64,000 nucleotides of DNA from Saccharum officinarum (GCA_020631735.1 CM036188.1:18146214-18210213), one strand, 5' to 3'; positions 1 to 11,128 are shown, counted from the first letter of the stretch. Notes: generated by a model from the letters alone, not told the origin. Made by a program: numbers and translations.

Positions 1-1453
1 TTGGTATGCTGCCATGAAGATTGTTGTTGGAAATGTTGAGTACTCGAAAGATTGAAAGGTTTGCAAAGCTTGTGGGTATTTGGCTGACCAACTGATTTGA
101 CTCTAGATACAGTTCTGCTAATTGGGACAGATTTGAAAAGGATGATGGAATGGCCCCACTAAAGTAATTGCTGCCTAGTAATACCTTCTGCAGATTTTGT
201 AGAGACCCAAGCCATTCAGGAAGCGCACCTGAAAACTGGTTCCCATCCAGTGATACGATGAACAAGTTGACAAGGTTTTCTACGCCAGGAGGAAACTCCC
301 CTGACAATTGATTCTCTGACATGTATAGATACTGGAGGTGACTGGTAAGGTTGCCTAATGAAGGTGGTACATGCCCCTGAAGGCGATTCCTGGTCACCGA
401 GAAATCGATCAGCTCAGTGCAGTTAGCCAAGCTGTTCAGAAACACCCAGTCTTGTTTGCTCTCTGCCTGCAGCTGATTGTATTCAAGGTTCAGCATTTCC
501 AGCCTTTTCAGGCTGCCAATTGTGCTCGGCACCACCCCACTGAAACTGTTCCTGGACAACTCAATGTAGTACAGACCGGAAGCATTCGTCAACGAAGGCG
601 GAATATGGCCATGAAAGAAGTTGACGGGCAGCTCAAGCAACAGGAGGTTGCGCAGCGCACTACCAAGGTCAGCTGGCACCTCTCCACTGAGCTGATTCAG
701 ACCAAGGCTGAGGTCAGTGAGGGCAGAAAAATTCATGACGGCCTGTGGAAACCTGCCTGACAACTGATTGGCGCCCACGTAGAGCTGCTGCATATTGGAC
801 AGTCTGGCAAACTCATCTGGGATATTTCCCGCCAAGTTATTGAATGCGCAGCTGACCACAGTGAGCGCTGTGAAGTTGGAGAGAGATGCAGGGATAGGTC
901 CGCTAAGATTGTTAACTGAAACCTGCAATTGGCGAAGGCCAGGCGGCAGTTCTGTTGGAAACGGCCCAACAAGACCGTTCCGGTGCAGCCACAGCACCCT
1001 GAGGCTCGAACAGTTTGCGAAACTCGGTATCCTCCCCTGCAGCGTGTTGTTGCTCAGGAACAGGTACTGGAGTCGCTGGAGGTGGCCAAGGGATGGAGGT
1101 ATTTCCCCGGAGAACCGGTTGGTTGCGAGGGAGAGGTTGCGTAGGAAGGTCAAGTTTCCGAGTGAAGGAGAGATTTGCCCGACAAGGCCTCGCCTCTCAA
1201 GGCGAATGGAAGCGACACGGCGCGGGACGGTTGCTGTGCACATGATGCCCTCCCAGCTGCAGAAGTGGGTGCTCTCGTTCCATGAGGCCAAGGCTTGCTG
1301 TGGATCCAGAGTGATGGACTTCTTCAAGTCAAGCAGTGACAGCCGGTCTGTTTCTGTCTCTGTTTCGTTTCCGGAAGCAGAGGAGGTGGTGATGGTGCTG
1401 CAGGACATAACCAACAGCAGAAAATGTGCAACTGCAGTAGCCTTCATGGCCAT
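1..1453 (-). CDS. LRR receptor-like kinase, LRR-XII (Xa21-like) type, N-terminal part
   Basis: An open frame of 484 codons reads leftward and leaves the window without a stop. It begins with a hydrophobic signal peptide (residues about 1-27), then an LRRNT_2-type cap (DRLSLLDLKKSI, with a C-W-x-GIxC motif), then about 15 plant-type leucine-rich repeats of the LxxLxLxxNxLxGxIP form. Asn-x-Ser/Thr sites are frequent, as expected of an extracellular domain. In this family the LRR domain is followed by a membrane helix and a Ser/Thr kinase; both would lie left of position 1. Two in-frame ATGs (1453 and 1447) follow an in-frame stop; 1453 is used here. It probably senses an extracellular ligand at the plasma membrane, as family members do. 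It could instead be a receptor-like protein without a kinase, since that end is not visible. Confidence 0.88.
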   Translation of the reverse strand, partial: MAMKATAVAHFLLLVMSCSTITTSSASGNETETETDRLSLLDLKKSITLDPQQALASWNESTHFCSWEGIMCTATVPRRVASIRLERRGLVGQISPSLGNLTFLRNLSLATNRFSGEIPPSLGHLQRLQYLFLSNNTLQGRIPSFANCSSLRVLWLHRNGLVGPFPTELPPGLRQLQVSVNNLSGPIPASLSNFTALTVVSCAFNNLAGNIPDEFARLSNMQQLYVGANQLSGRFPQAVMNFSALTDLSLGLNQLSGEVPADLGSALRNLLLLELPVNFFHGHIPPSLTNASGLYYIELSRNSFSGVVPSTIGSLKRLEMLNLEYNQLQAESKQDWVFLNSLANCTELIDFSVTRNRLQGHVPPSLGNLTSHLQYLYMSENQLSGEFPPGVENLVNLFIVSLDGNQFSGALPEWLGSLQNLQKVLLGSNYFSGAIPSSFSNLSQLAELYLESNQLVSQIPTSFANLSIFRVLNISNNNLHGSIP

Positions 1454-2358
1454 AATAAGCTCCTGAATTCCAATTTAAAAAAACAAAAAGCTGCTGAATT
1501 TGGTAAGACATGCATTTGTTACTGTAGTAGTAAGCAGTGCAGGACGTACAAGCGTGAACATCAGCGACAGAAGAAATTTCTGAACCTGACCTGAGTGAAT
1601 TTTCAACAGGGTTGGTCCTCTCGCTCTCAGCACAGCAGCCAGCACTTGTTTTCTGATTTGTTTCTTCTGCCTCTATCTATGGAAACAACATTAAGAGCAG
1701 ACTTGATAAGACATGGAAACATCTTGGTTTCAACTTTTTTTCTTTAAGAAATCGGAAAGTTTTCCTCAGAACCCTCCATTCCAAGACGCAAGACGCAAGC
1801 GGTTCTTTTAAGCAAGCTATGGATGGGATGGAACCATGTATTGAAGCCTCAGCGAGTGGCCTGAAGCTAGACGAATGGGGGCTTGTTGGCTTCCCTAGGA
1901 AACGTTTGCTGGAACGATTCCCGGTCGGAATGATTGACTAATTTGTGTAACAATTGATCAAACAAGATTGGTTCGGAGCCTCGTTCCAAGATAACCGAAT
2001 AAGCCCTGAGAGAGATGAAGAGAAACGAGTTTGCGAAGAAGATGCGACTCTTACAGTGAGCTGATCAGTAGAGCAAAGCAGTAGCCGGTGAAGGAAGCTA
2101 TCGCCGGTGAAGCATCAGTAGCGGATCGCTCAACTCCTGCTTGACTAGGTAGCTTATTATTGCTGCCTGACTCTGACTCCGGGTGCTGCGTACTTGATGC
2201 GCACGCCAGCTCGAATGGGTGCTCAGCATTTTCTGGGCAATTCTGGGCACGCGGCCGGCGCCGGTCAATGTCTTCGCCTAAAGAAGAGGATGTCGATTAG
2301 TAAAAAGTCTTCGCGGCGACCACACCTCCGTCCGGATGATGCATATCCCTGTGACCTA
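1454..2358. other. Upstream region of the LRR-RLK gene, no gene seen
   Basis: About 900 bases upstream of the receptor gene. I see no sustained open frame, terminal repeat or RNA gene. It should contain the receptor promoter, but I cannot place a TATA box with confidence. Confidence 0.4.
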
Positions 2359-2595
2359 CTCCATCGGTCCCAAATAAATCAATTTTTACAATTCATACAG
2401 GTCAAACTATCTTAAGTTTGACTAACTTTGTAAGAAAAAGTAACAACAGCTATATAAAAAAATATTTTATAGTATATCTAATGATGCTAATTTGATATCA
2501 TAAATCTTGATGTGTTTTTTTTGGAATTTCGGTTAAAGTTTAAAAGTTCGACTTAAGACAACTCTAGAAATCTATTTACTGAAGGACAAAGGAAG
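2359..2595. mobile_element. Degenerate Stowaway-like MITE
   Basis: The left end CTCCATCGGTCCCAAATAAA and the right end read inward (CTTCCTTTGTCC...) are imperfect inverted repeats of the CTCCCTCCGTCCC type. TA lies on each side, as expected for a Tc1/mariner-type duplication. The interior is AT-rich and non-coding. The terminal repeats have several mismatches, so this is an old copy. Confidence 0.5.
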
Positions 2596-2849
2596 TATTA
2601 TTTATTTGCACTTCCCGATTTCCTACTACCCTCCATCAAATATTGGAGTAACAAAAATATAATTTTTAACTAAATAAATATTTAAAAATTATTAATATTT
2701 ATGATGTATAATAAGTATTCACCATATTAATCATAAAATCTACTTCTACAATTTATCTAATTAAAGATATAAAAATGTAGACAATATCTTTTATAGATCC
2801 AGCCAAATTTAAGATTGTTTAAATTTTTCAAAAAGCGAGAGTTTTGTTA

Positions 2850-3006
2850 TTCCATCTATTTCAAGTTATATGACATTTTGACTTTTCTAGATATATTATT
2901 CTTACTATGTATCTAGACATAGTGTATATCTAATTGCATATCAAAAGCTATGCACATAGAAAAATCAAAACTGAATGGAAGAATTATCTTGTTAGGACGG
3001 AGGAAG
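2850..3006. mobile_element. Short Stowaway-like MITE
   Basis: The element ends in GGACGGAGGAAG followed by TA, begins with TTCCATCTATTTCAAG after TA, and has an internal inverted segment around TCTAGACATAGTG. This matches the layout of common grass Stowaway elements. The 2596-2849 stretch before it is AT-rich and I see no gene in it. Confidence 0.5.
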
Positions 3007-3538
3007 TATGTGTTTATAGATAGATATATAATAATGACAGTGACATGGAAGGCAGTCTTCATGCATGGAGCCGTGGACCACGCGACTCTGCTACAGATTA
3101 ATTTTCAGACAAGCTTTAGTGCAGTGTCTAATCTTAGAGCTGATCCTTATAAAAAAAACTTAGAGCTGACGTACGTAGATTATTCGCGAGGGCCACCCAT
3201 ATACGTAGTGTACTACTCTTGGTTTTATTTAGTCCGGCGGCCGCCATATATATAAGAAAGGCACGTCTGAGCAGACACTACAGTGTAACCAGGTTGAGAG
3301 GCTTAATAAAAACAAAAAATACATGCCGGTATATGACAAAACGGTCGCTCGTCACAAAGTAGGCACAAGGAATAAGGTCGGCATTCACATGCATTGAGGT
3401 TTCAGTTTCACACAAATACACGCAATTTCAGTGCCATGATGGACAAGAAGAGAGGTAGGTTTGGCTACTCCGATTTTAATAGTAAGATAATTTTGTTTTA
3501 TAGCACCGAAAGATCATACAAATAAATCAAGGCTACAA

Positions 3539-3685
3539 CTAAGAAGGAGCTGGCATCGTGAGGATCCCGTCATCAACGGCACCCATGAAGCTCCTCATAA
3601 ATAGGAAATGGTCGTCCGTGGCCTTGTTCATGGCACGGTACGCATGCTTTGGCCCAGTCGATGCCGATGACATCCACATGGCCGC
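3539..3685 (-). pseudogene. Possible last exon of an unidentified protein
   Basis: A 49-codon frame begins directly after a TAG that could be a splice acceptor and ends at a TAG stop at 3539-3541. The translation (MWMSSASTGPKHAYRAMNKA..., ending MPAPS) has balanced, protein-like composition and is more GC-rich than its surroundings. I do not recognise the family. A CACTA element inserted at 3722 lies just upstream and would separate it from any earlier exons, so it is at best a fragment. No upstream exon could be identified to the right of that element. Confidence 0.3.
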
Positions 3686-3721
3686 CTACACGGCATGGCC
3701 TAATGGCCCAGTGGGGAGCGT

Positions 3722-5082
3722 TACTACTACACATGTTTTGTAGGGGCAGCTTGTGACGCTTTATAGGGGCGGTTTTGGCAGCCGCCCCTATCATAACATT
3801 GCTTGATTTGTAGGGGTGGTTGACCAACTGTCCCTATAAATCGTATTTATAGGGCGGCTCAAGATTTGTAGGAGTGGCTAAATATTGAGCCGTCCTTATA
3901 AATTATTTTCCATAAATCATGATTCCAGATTAAAAAATAGCAAAAAAAAATTAACCTGGGGAGGCCTCCACCGGTAAGCCACCCGCCCGCTCTGCCGAAG
4001 TCGTATACCATTCTCTACCACTGCACCTTATACTTACTTACTTGTGTCTATAGTGGACAGTGGCAGCCCCAGGATTTTAGGGCTGGGCATTCAAAATACA
4101 TAGGAGTACAAAAAAAAATTTCACAACCGAATGCCAATTTCTAAACCCTTGATTTGTAAACTTATCTCCACCAGCAAATTTCTAAACAAGTAGCAAACAG
4201 AGCAACATGCAGCATCTTTCTCCACGCTGTGATAAGGAGGGAGTGCGTCCTTGGGCCTCTGGTAGAGAAAATGGGCCGCTGGGCATTGCTGAGCCTTTGA
4301 TGGGAAGGGAAAACAAGTTGAAATTGGGCTGAAAATTTGGGTATTCAACTGAATACCTTTGATCCGCTCAAAAAAAACAAAATACCCTTGAAAACTAGTG
4401 GACCTGCCCCTGATATTGGATTTTTGTTCCTCACGTATTATCCTAAACCGAGTTTAAATTGATTGTTTGAGGTCCTAAATGAATTCAAATGAAAAAGTTG
4501 TCAACTATAAAGTTTCGTAACTTTTCGAGATCTACAACTTTTATTTTGGTAGTTTCTCATTGTTTACAAAATTTGAATTTCAAATTTGAGAAATTCAAAC
4601 GTAATTTTCCTTGACAAGATGATTCCAAATCAAAAAGTTGTCAACTACAAAGTTTCATCACATTTCGAAGTCTACAACTTTTATTTTTGTTGTTTGTGCA
4701 TCCGAGGTCGTTTCAAAATTCAAATTTCAGATTTTTGAAAATTCAAACATAGTTTTCTTTGACAAGAGGATTTCAAATGAAAAAGTTGTAAATAGCAAAG
4801 TTGTATAACTTTTCGAGATCTACAATTTTTGTTTTGGTCATTTCTCCATCCGAGGTCCTTTGAAAAAATTAGAATTTTAGCGCTTAATTTTAACTATTCA
4901 GCCTCTATTTGTATCTGATTTGTAGGCGCGGCTAGATATAGAGCTGCCCTTATAAATTGGGTCATTTGTAGGGGCAGCTCATAACACCAACAACCCCTAT
5001 AAATGGATTTGTAGGGGTTGTTCATTTGGGCACCCGCCCCTAAAAAAAAGAGGCGTTGGTACAAATCCTTTTTGTATTAGTG
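3722..5082. mobile_element. Non-autonomous CACTA (En/Spm-like) element with CGT target duplication
   Basis: The right end, read inward, begins CACTAATACAAAAAGG. The left end begins TACTACTACACATG, that is CACTA with its first base changed. The 3-bp target duplication CGT is at 3719-3721 and 5083-5085. Both subterminal regions are packed with inverted and direct copies of a GTAGGGGCGGCT-type motif, the usual transposase-binding arrangement. The interior has about three diverged copies of a roughly 130-bp unit (around 4490-4860) containing AAAGTTGT and TCTACAACTTTT. There is no coding capacity, so it would need a transposase in trans. Confidence 0.82.
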
Positions 5083-5085
5083 CGT

Positions 5086-5412
5086 GGGAGTGTAGGGGTA
5101 GAGGATGTGAATGGTTGCTCATGCGGCGGTGGCGGAGAAGGAGAGGCAGGACTGCCAATGGGAGAGGGAACATGGCCAACTACGGTGGTGGTGTAGTTGT
5201 CGTTGGGGAGGCCGACCGTTGTAGGGGAGGCAGTATGGCTGGTGGGGAAGCTGCACAATTAAGGAGGACTGAGTGTAGGATAAGGATGAAGACAAGGTGA
5301 TTTTTTTTTCATGAGCCTAAAGGTATAAAGGTCATTTCAAGTCTTGTTATATTGTGTCCTATGGATAAAAAATATGGTTTCGGTGAAAAATGTAATAGAA
5401 TGCTATATGTAG
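5086..5412. other. GC-rich flank of the CACTA insertion, no gene called
   Basis: This stretch was contiguous with the 3539-3718 segment before the CACTA insertion. Short open frames occur on both strands but are low in complexity (Gly/Arg-rich one way, Pro/Ser/Thr-rich the other). I do not support any as a gene. Confidence 0.3.
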
Positions 5413-6120
5413 CACTACTACATATATTATTTTAGCAACAACTCTAATTGTTATAGAGAAGTCTCTATCAAAATCCGCCTTTGAAATGGTTTCTGGGCCG
5501 GTCTATTCTAGATATTTTCAGAGGTGATTTGGCTTCCAGCCGCCTCTAGAAATGGAGGCTTTTCTAGAGGCGGTTGACAATTTGGTCAGCTTGTAAAATT
5601 AGATGGAGCACAGTGAAATTAATAAATCAAGATGTATGAAGATAAACTTTATATTAGAGTTGAAATACTCGAAAAGCTCTACAACTTTGTAGTTAATTTA
5701 CTTTTCCATTTAAAATCATTTAGGGGAAATTTTGTTTAAAATTTTGATAATTTGAAATTATATTAACAATTTCTAAATAACCTCAATGGAGAAAGGACCT
5801 AAACTGAAGTCGTAGTACCCAAAGGGATATGCAACTTTTTATTTGAAATCATTAGTATCTAGAAATTATGTTTTAAGTTTTCATATTTTGAAATCCCTTT
5901 TTAAATTTATTAAATTACCGTAGATAAACCAAAATTATAGTATTCGAAGAGATACACAACTTTATAGTTGATGAATTTTCACTTAAAATCATTTATGCTC
6001 AAAAATTCTATTTTAAGATTCTATTTTGAAATCTATATATTTTTTTAATTCTTCAAATTACCTCGGATGAAGAATTGACCTAGATTCAAATTGTAATAAT
6101 TGAAGAAATCTAAAGCTTTC
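5413..6120. mobile_element. Second CACTA-like element, right end not found
   Basis: A CACTACTACA terminus at 5413 is followed by inverted GCCTCTAGAAA-type subterminal repeats (about 5490-5580). An interior follows with several copies of the ACAACTTTGTAGTT and AAATCATTTA motifs seen in the element at 3722-5082. I could not find a matching right terminus; the right limit is where the repeats fade. Confidence 0.5.
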
Positions 6121-6194
6121 TTGTTCATTTTTTAATTTAATTTTGTATAAGGTCTCAAATATGAATTACAATATTTGCTTATGAAAGCAACCCC

Positions 6195-6785
6195 ACAAAA
6201 AATGCGTGACTTGTGACTTTCTATAGTAAAGGATGATGGAATGGTTGAGAGCCCTAGTTCTGTTGCCAGCCAAGGTGCAATAGATTGCATGGTCGGGTTT
6301 AAGATAGATAGCTCTACTATCAAAAAGTAGAACTTTAAAGCGATTATGATTCTCTAGTACCGTTAGATGATGACTAATAAATACATCTGCATTAGACCTA
6401 ATGTTGTGGTGAAGAAGTAAGCGAAAATCTTTTAAAACGTTTTGAAAATATTGTATTAGATGATGACTAACAGTACATGTGCATTAGATCTAATGTTGTG
6501 GTGAAGAAGTGAAAAGCTTTTTAAAAATGTTCTGAAAATATTTGTACATACAAAACGAGATTTTTTGATTTATTTACTGAGTTCTTCATAAAGAACGTCT
6601 TGGTGCAGCACAGGCAATGCTCCGCATAGACTGCAGGATCTTCACCGCACTGTCCATGCCCAATTGCCCATAAATAATCTTGTGGTTCTATGTGATTGAA
6701 CAATTCATCTGAAAAGTAGGGGGGCGAGACCTAGCCGTTGAACACGCTCACAAACACGGCTACATGAGTGTTTTTTTAGGAAATG
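6195..6785 (-). repeat. Copy 1 of a dispersed duplicated segment with a short coding tail
   Basis: This segment matches 12690-13372 in the same orientation, with intervening differences. On the minus strand, 6586-6657 reads as a 23-residue tail starting MDSAVKILQSMRSI and ending RRSL then TGA. The other copy (12971-13048) reads MDTAVMIMKSVRSI and ends RRSV at the aligned stop. Small indels between the copies partly cancel, so the last residues share a frame. It may be the 3' exon of a duplicated gene that I cannot identify. The opening motif shared by both copies is GTGACTTGTGACTT. Confidence 0.5.
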
Positions 6786-7036
6786 TCTAAAAAAACTATA
6801 TTTAGCAACCACCGGTGGAACCCCAATCACTACAATTGTTGAACACCAACTTAAGGAACAAGTACTGAAGATCCAATACACTGGAAACAGAGTTTGGGAT
6901 AGGGAAGCAGAGCAAGGGAATCGAGGAGTTACTGACTAGAGGTACATCAGGAGAGATGCTTGAGGTAGAGGGAGGGACGAAGAAGAACAGGAGCTGAGAG
7001 GAGGAACGAATGAGTATCTGTTATCAATAGTTTTCA

Positions 7037-7064
7037 CTAGAAAAATGTGCGGCGTTGCCGCACA
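7037..7064 (-). mobile_element. Helitron-type 3' terminus
   Basis: On the minus strand a perfect 8-bp hairpin (TGTGCGGC, loop AAC, GCCGCACA) is followed by TTTTT and CTAG, then a host T. This is the canonical Helitron 3' end. The body of the element would extend rightward on this map. I did not find a convincing TC 5' terminus, so its extent is unknown and it may be truncated. Confidence 0.6.
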
Positions 7065-7836
7065 GTAGAACCTGTAAATGTATGAAATATAATAATGGCA
7101 TGTAGTGTTTATTTTTAACTTTAGCAGTGTAGCAATATTAATTTAGGATATTGACATATTAGGTGTATCGAATTATGCAGTGGCCTATATAGACTTGTCA
7201 TATTTGGTTTTTATCAGTGGGCAATCGGTTATGAGAATGCATGATTACAAACGACTTTGGTTAGAATAGAAGCATCCTTTTGTTTTTACTGTATCAGATT
7301 TTCAGTGTGGTTTGTTGGACCCAATGTTTGTTTGTATTGAAATTAATGATTGTATTGTAAGTCTGCATTGTGCAATGACCCAATAATGTCGATTTTGCTT
7401 TGGGGTTATTTTTTGAAATTATACCCTTATTAAGATTCTTGAGTATGATATATATTTGTATATATTTTATATAATTTGAATGATGTAGTGTACAGTGAAG
7501 GAGGCGATGCGTGCTTAGCTGTAGGGTTGTGTATAAATTTATTATATTTAATGTTTATCGGTGGGATAATCTATGATTCCAAACAACTTTGGTTTAAATA
7601 GAAGTGTTTACGTAGGTATATTTATGCGCAGCACTTAATTATTTTGCGGACCAAAATTTTTTGTTGGTTTCTTGTGGATTTGAGGCTATGTTAATCGTAA
7701 TCGGTTAATCACTTTTGAGCGAATGTTTGAGTGATACATTAGTTTAGACACTGAAATATAACTATCACAATGGAATCTGTAAACCATAGTAGGAAAAAAC
7801 CTGTAGGGCCGAGTACCTCGTTTCTGAAGATATATA
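7065..7836. other. AT-rich stretch, no gene
   Basis: No open frame of substance, no terminal repeats and no RNA gene are seen. It may be the interior of the Helitron that ends at 7037. Confidence 0.35.
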
Positions 7837-7969
7837 CTCCCTCCATACCCGAAATTCTTGATGTTTAGGACTTGATTGTAGTAACCAAGGAGTGATTAAT
7901 TAGGGGTTAGTTTTCCATCTCTGCCCCTAATAAATATGGTTGCTGGTGCTCTCTCTATGAGAAAGTAAA

Positions 7970-8024
7970 CTAGCTCAACTGGCTAGTGCGTGGAGGCTTG
8001 AGTGTTGCGTCTCAGGCTCGATCC
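7970..8024 (+). repeat. tRNA-like (SINE-head-like) segment inside the mariner element
   Basis: TAGCTCAACTGG (7970-7981) fits an RNA polymerase III A box and GGCTCGATCCC (8014-8024) fits a B box, about 32 bp apart. It does not fold into a normal tRNA as far as I can tell, and no anticodon arm is assigned. A short T run follows at about 8040. The simplest reading is the head of a tRNA-derived SINE that inserted into the mariner element or was captured by it. Confidence 0.45.
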
Positions 8025-8477
8025 CCGGCGGCCATAGCTTTTTGTTGCCCCCTTCATTTTGCATGCGATTGGGCGTGCATGGCACTGTTTGCCCGGATGG
8101 CAGTGTGGCGCGTTCGCGTTTGAATCTACCTGTACTCCTGGCGCGCGCGGGTGGCTGGAATCGCTTGGACGCCTGCATTTTCGCTTGGCGCACGCGCATG
8201 CTTGTGCATTTTTGCGTTTGGGCGCGTTTCAGATTCGTGTTTTGCCTGCGCGCTAGTTTGGCTGATGGTTCGCGCTCATTTGGGCGACGTTTGAGCTGCC
8301 TGTACTACTCGTTTGAGCCCAGCTTGGAGTCTCGTCCTGCTAATTCTATTTAAGAGGCCTCGTTCAGCGCTTCATCTGCTAGTACTACTCCATTGCCTTG
8401 CTTGCTTAGCTAGCTTTTCTTCTTCCAGTACTACGATATGGCTTAGCTAGCTTTTCTCCTTCCACTACTACGGCGCA

Positions 8478-10420
8478 ATGGCTGATTCCTTCTTTGGCCT
8501 TGATCTCAACGTTCGTTTAGAGGATGATGACGACGGCAACCTTTCCTTGGATCTCAACGAGCATGAAAATGATGACGGCAACACTAGCTTTGATCTGAAC
8601 GAGCCTGTACATGATGAGAATGGCAACGGTACTACCTCTTCTTCTCTAGTGCATGTAAAACACTATTTTTTCTCTTCTGCTGCCTGTACTACAGCATGTT
8701 CTTCTTTTTTTATAGGATTCGATTTGAACTTGCCACTAGATGAATTTGGAGCTGTTGATTTTCATTATGTACAAAACCTAGCTGGTAAGCATGGCTATTA
8801 TTTTGATTATGTACTATTAAAATGCTTGTTTTATTCCTATATTTAGATCATGCCGTGACTACATTTTACTATGAATAAGCTTGTTCTTTTTCCTATATTT
8901 ACATCATGCCGTGAGTACTTTGTAATATGAATAAGCTTGTTCTTTTTCCTATATTTACATCATGCCATGACTACTTTCTACTATGAATAAGCTAGTTCTT
9001 TTCCCTACATTTAGATCATGCCGTGAATACTTATTACTATGAATATGCTCATGTTTTTCTTTTTGCTAGAACAAGATGTTGAGGCTAACGTAAGTACACC
9101 CGCCGAAGCATGACTATCCTGAACATGTTAGAAAACAAGTGTTCCAAGTATTGTTGATGAGAAGCGATAATGGAAAACTAGACAAGCAAGATACAACAAT
9201 TGTTTCCGGTCAATTTAGAGTAAAGATTCGATCAGTTCAGCGCATATGGAAGCAAGGTAAAAACAACTTGCTCAAAACATTCCGGTCGTGGTTGCTAGTC
9301 TAAAGAAAGGTAGATGCGGCCGTAAAGCAACCCCGCTTGATTTGAAAAAATTGCGCGACATTCTTCTCAAGCAAAGAATGACCATAGAAGATGTGTCTAG
9401 TAGACTTGGTATTAGCAAATCTAGGATACAAAGGTATTTGAAAAAGGGTTTGCTTAGGAGCCACTCTAGTAGCATAAAACCTTACCTCACTGATGCTAAC
9501 AAGAAGACTAGGTTGAAGTGGTGCATTGACATGATTAAGCAAGGTTTGGTTGATGATCCAAAGTTTAAGGATTTTTTTGACTTTGTGTTCATGGATGAGA
9601 AGTGGTTCTATCTCTTTCAAAAATCCGAGAGATACTACTTGCTACCCGAGGAAAATGATCCACATCACACTTGCAAGAACAAAAATTACATCCCTAGGAT
9701 CATGTTTTTGTGTGTTTGTGCTCGGCTAAAATTTAGAAATGGAGAATGTGTGTTTGATGGGAAAATATGTTGTTTTCCACTTGTAACTTATGAACAAACT
9801 ATTAGAGGAAGTCACAATCGTCTACGTGGAGAACAAGTGATCAAGCCAATTCAATCAATCACAAGGGAAGTGATAAGAGATTTTATGGTAAATAAAGTTT
9901 TGCCTGCAATTCGAGCCAAGTGGCCAAGAGAAGATAGGAACAATCCTATTTTCATACAACAAGACAATGCACCTTCTCATTTAAAAGTGGATGATCCTCA
10001 ATTTTGTGAAGTTGCTAAGCAAGGTGGGTTTGACATTCGGCTTATATGTCAACCACTCAATTCTCCGGGTTTTAACATTTTAGATTTGGGGTTTTTTCGA
10101 GCTATTCAAGCAATTCAATACAAGAAAGATGCAAAAACAATTCAAGATCTAATTCCAGCAGTCCAAGAGGTAAATGATCATCCATTCGATTGTTTAAATT
10201 GATCTTGAACAACTAATGTACTCACTGATTCATTGCTTGAACACATGTTTTGTAGGTATTTTTGGAGTACTCTCCACGGAAAGCAAATAGAATCTTTGTG
10301 ACACTACAAACTGTTTTGAAGGAAGCAATGAAGATAAAAGGTTGCAACAAAATCAAGATTCCTCACATTCAGAAACAAAGACTAGAGAGCGAAGATAGGC
10401 TACCATTGCAAATCCCTTAG
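8478..10420 (+). pseudogene. Mariner-like transposase, DD39D, frameshifted
   Basis: The N-terminal exon (from ATG 8478) has repeated DLN motifs typical of plant mariner transposases. Further exons follow at about 8719-8784 and 9070 onward. From about 9105 to 10169 the frame carries a helix-turn-helix region (SRLGISKSRIQRYLKKG) and the catalytic core: VFMDEKWF, then IQQDNAPSH, then NILDLGFF. There are 39 residues between the second and third aspartates, giving DD39D. A last intron (10170-10255, GT-AG) joins a C-terminal exon ending at TAG 10418-10420. Lesions: a frame change around 9090-9105 and a one-base loss around 9260, just before the longest open stretch (from 9288). All three catalytic aspartates remain, but the usual SPD before the third is SPG. 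Confidence 0.88.
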
Positions 10421-10513
10421 GAAGCTTCATTGCTATCCGAAGCATTTGCTAGTCTACATGAAACAAATTAGAAGATGCAAGTTACTTTATGCAAATTAGT
10501 AGATGCGTGTATG

Positions 10514-11128
10514 TTAGGTTTGCAATGGCCAAATTGTGAGATGCATGTACTGTACCTTAGTGATCTTTGTTTGCTGCTTCTTAATGTGCTCATCGACCTT
10601 CTTCAAAACTTCATCAGTCAACATGATTCTAGTACCATCCATCTCAAGTTTAGCCACATCAGGAATGTAGAACTCGCAATCGAACCTATCCATTAGATGC
10701 AGCCACTTTGCTGAGATGTCGTAATCTTCATGTAGAAGGCCACAACGTGCACACCTGCGAGCGTTCCGGCGAGCTTGGAAGCAAGCATCTCCGAAGATGC
10801 CGCCAGCGTGCAACGCGATGGAGTCCGCGATGACGTTCGCGCAGAACGGCATGACCTCGTTGGAGACGAGCACATCCGCCGAGTCCGGCGGCACCAGTGA
10901 GTTCACGAACACCTCCTCTAAGCCCGCGAACAGCTCCTCCGAGGCGACCTCCTCGGAAACCGGCATGACGTCTGCGGAGACCGGCACGATCTCATCGGAG
11001 ACGACCACATCCGCCGAGCCCAGCGCCGCCTGAGAGTCTGGTGCCATCAGGCTGTTCGCGAACACCTCCTCCGAGTTCGCGATCATCTCCTCGAAGCCGC
11101 GATTGATGAGGTCCCGGAAGGAATCCAT
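10514..11128 (-). CDS. 204-codon antisense ORF inside the mariner element, unknown function
   Basis: It reads convergently with the transposase and starts 340 bp inside the right TIR. The ATG is preceded by GTTAGGGTTTAGGGTTAGCC, a telo-box-like 5' leader common in plant housekeeping and ribosomal-protein genes. The N-terminal half is acidic and contains two related blocks (EEVFANSLMAPDS... and EEVFVNSLVPPDSADV). The C-terminal half has a CARCG motif, then EMDGTRIMLTDEVLKKVDEHIKKQQ, which resembles a folded domain with a charged helix. A possible splice donor (AAG|GTACAG) occurs near the end, so the last 10 or so residues may be intron. I do not recognise the family. Options are a captured host gene or a conserved second mariner ORF. 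Confidence 0.55.
   Translation of the reverse strand: MDSFRDLINRGFEEMIANSEEVFANSLMAPDSQAALGSADVVVSDEIVPVSADVMPVSEEVASEELFAGLEEVFVNSLVPPDSADVLVSNEVMPFCANVIADSIALHAGGIFGDACFQARRNARRCARCGLLHEDYDISAKWLHLMDRFDCEFYIPDVAKLEMDGTRIMLTDEVLKKVDEHIKKQQTKITKVQYMHLTIWPLQT

Noticed and set aside
371..1466. Plus-strand ORFs of up to 223 codons
   Set aside because: They are antisense to the continuous LRR receptor frame and have no domain.
7970..8040. A genuine tRNA gene
   Set aside because: A and B boxes are present, but I could not pair an acceptor stem or assign an anticodon loop.
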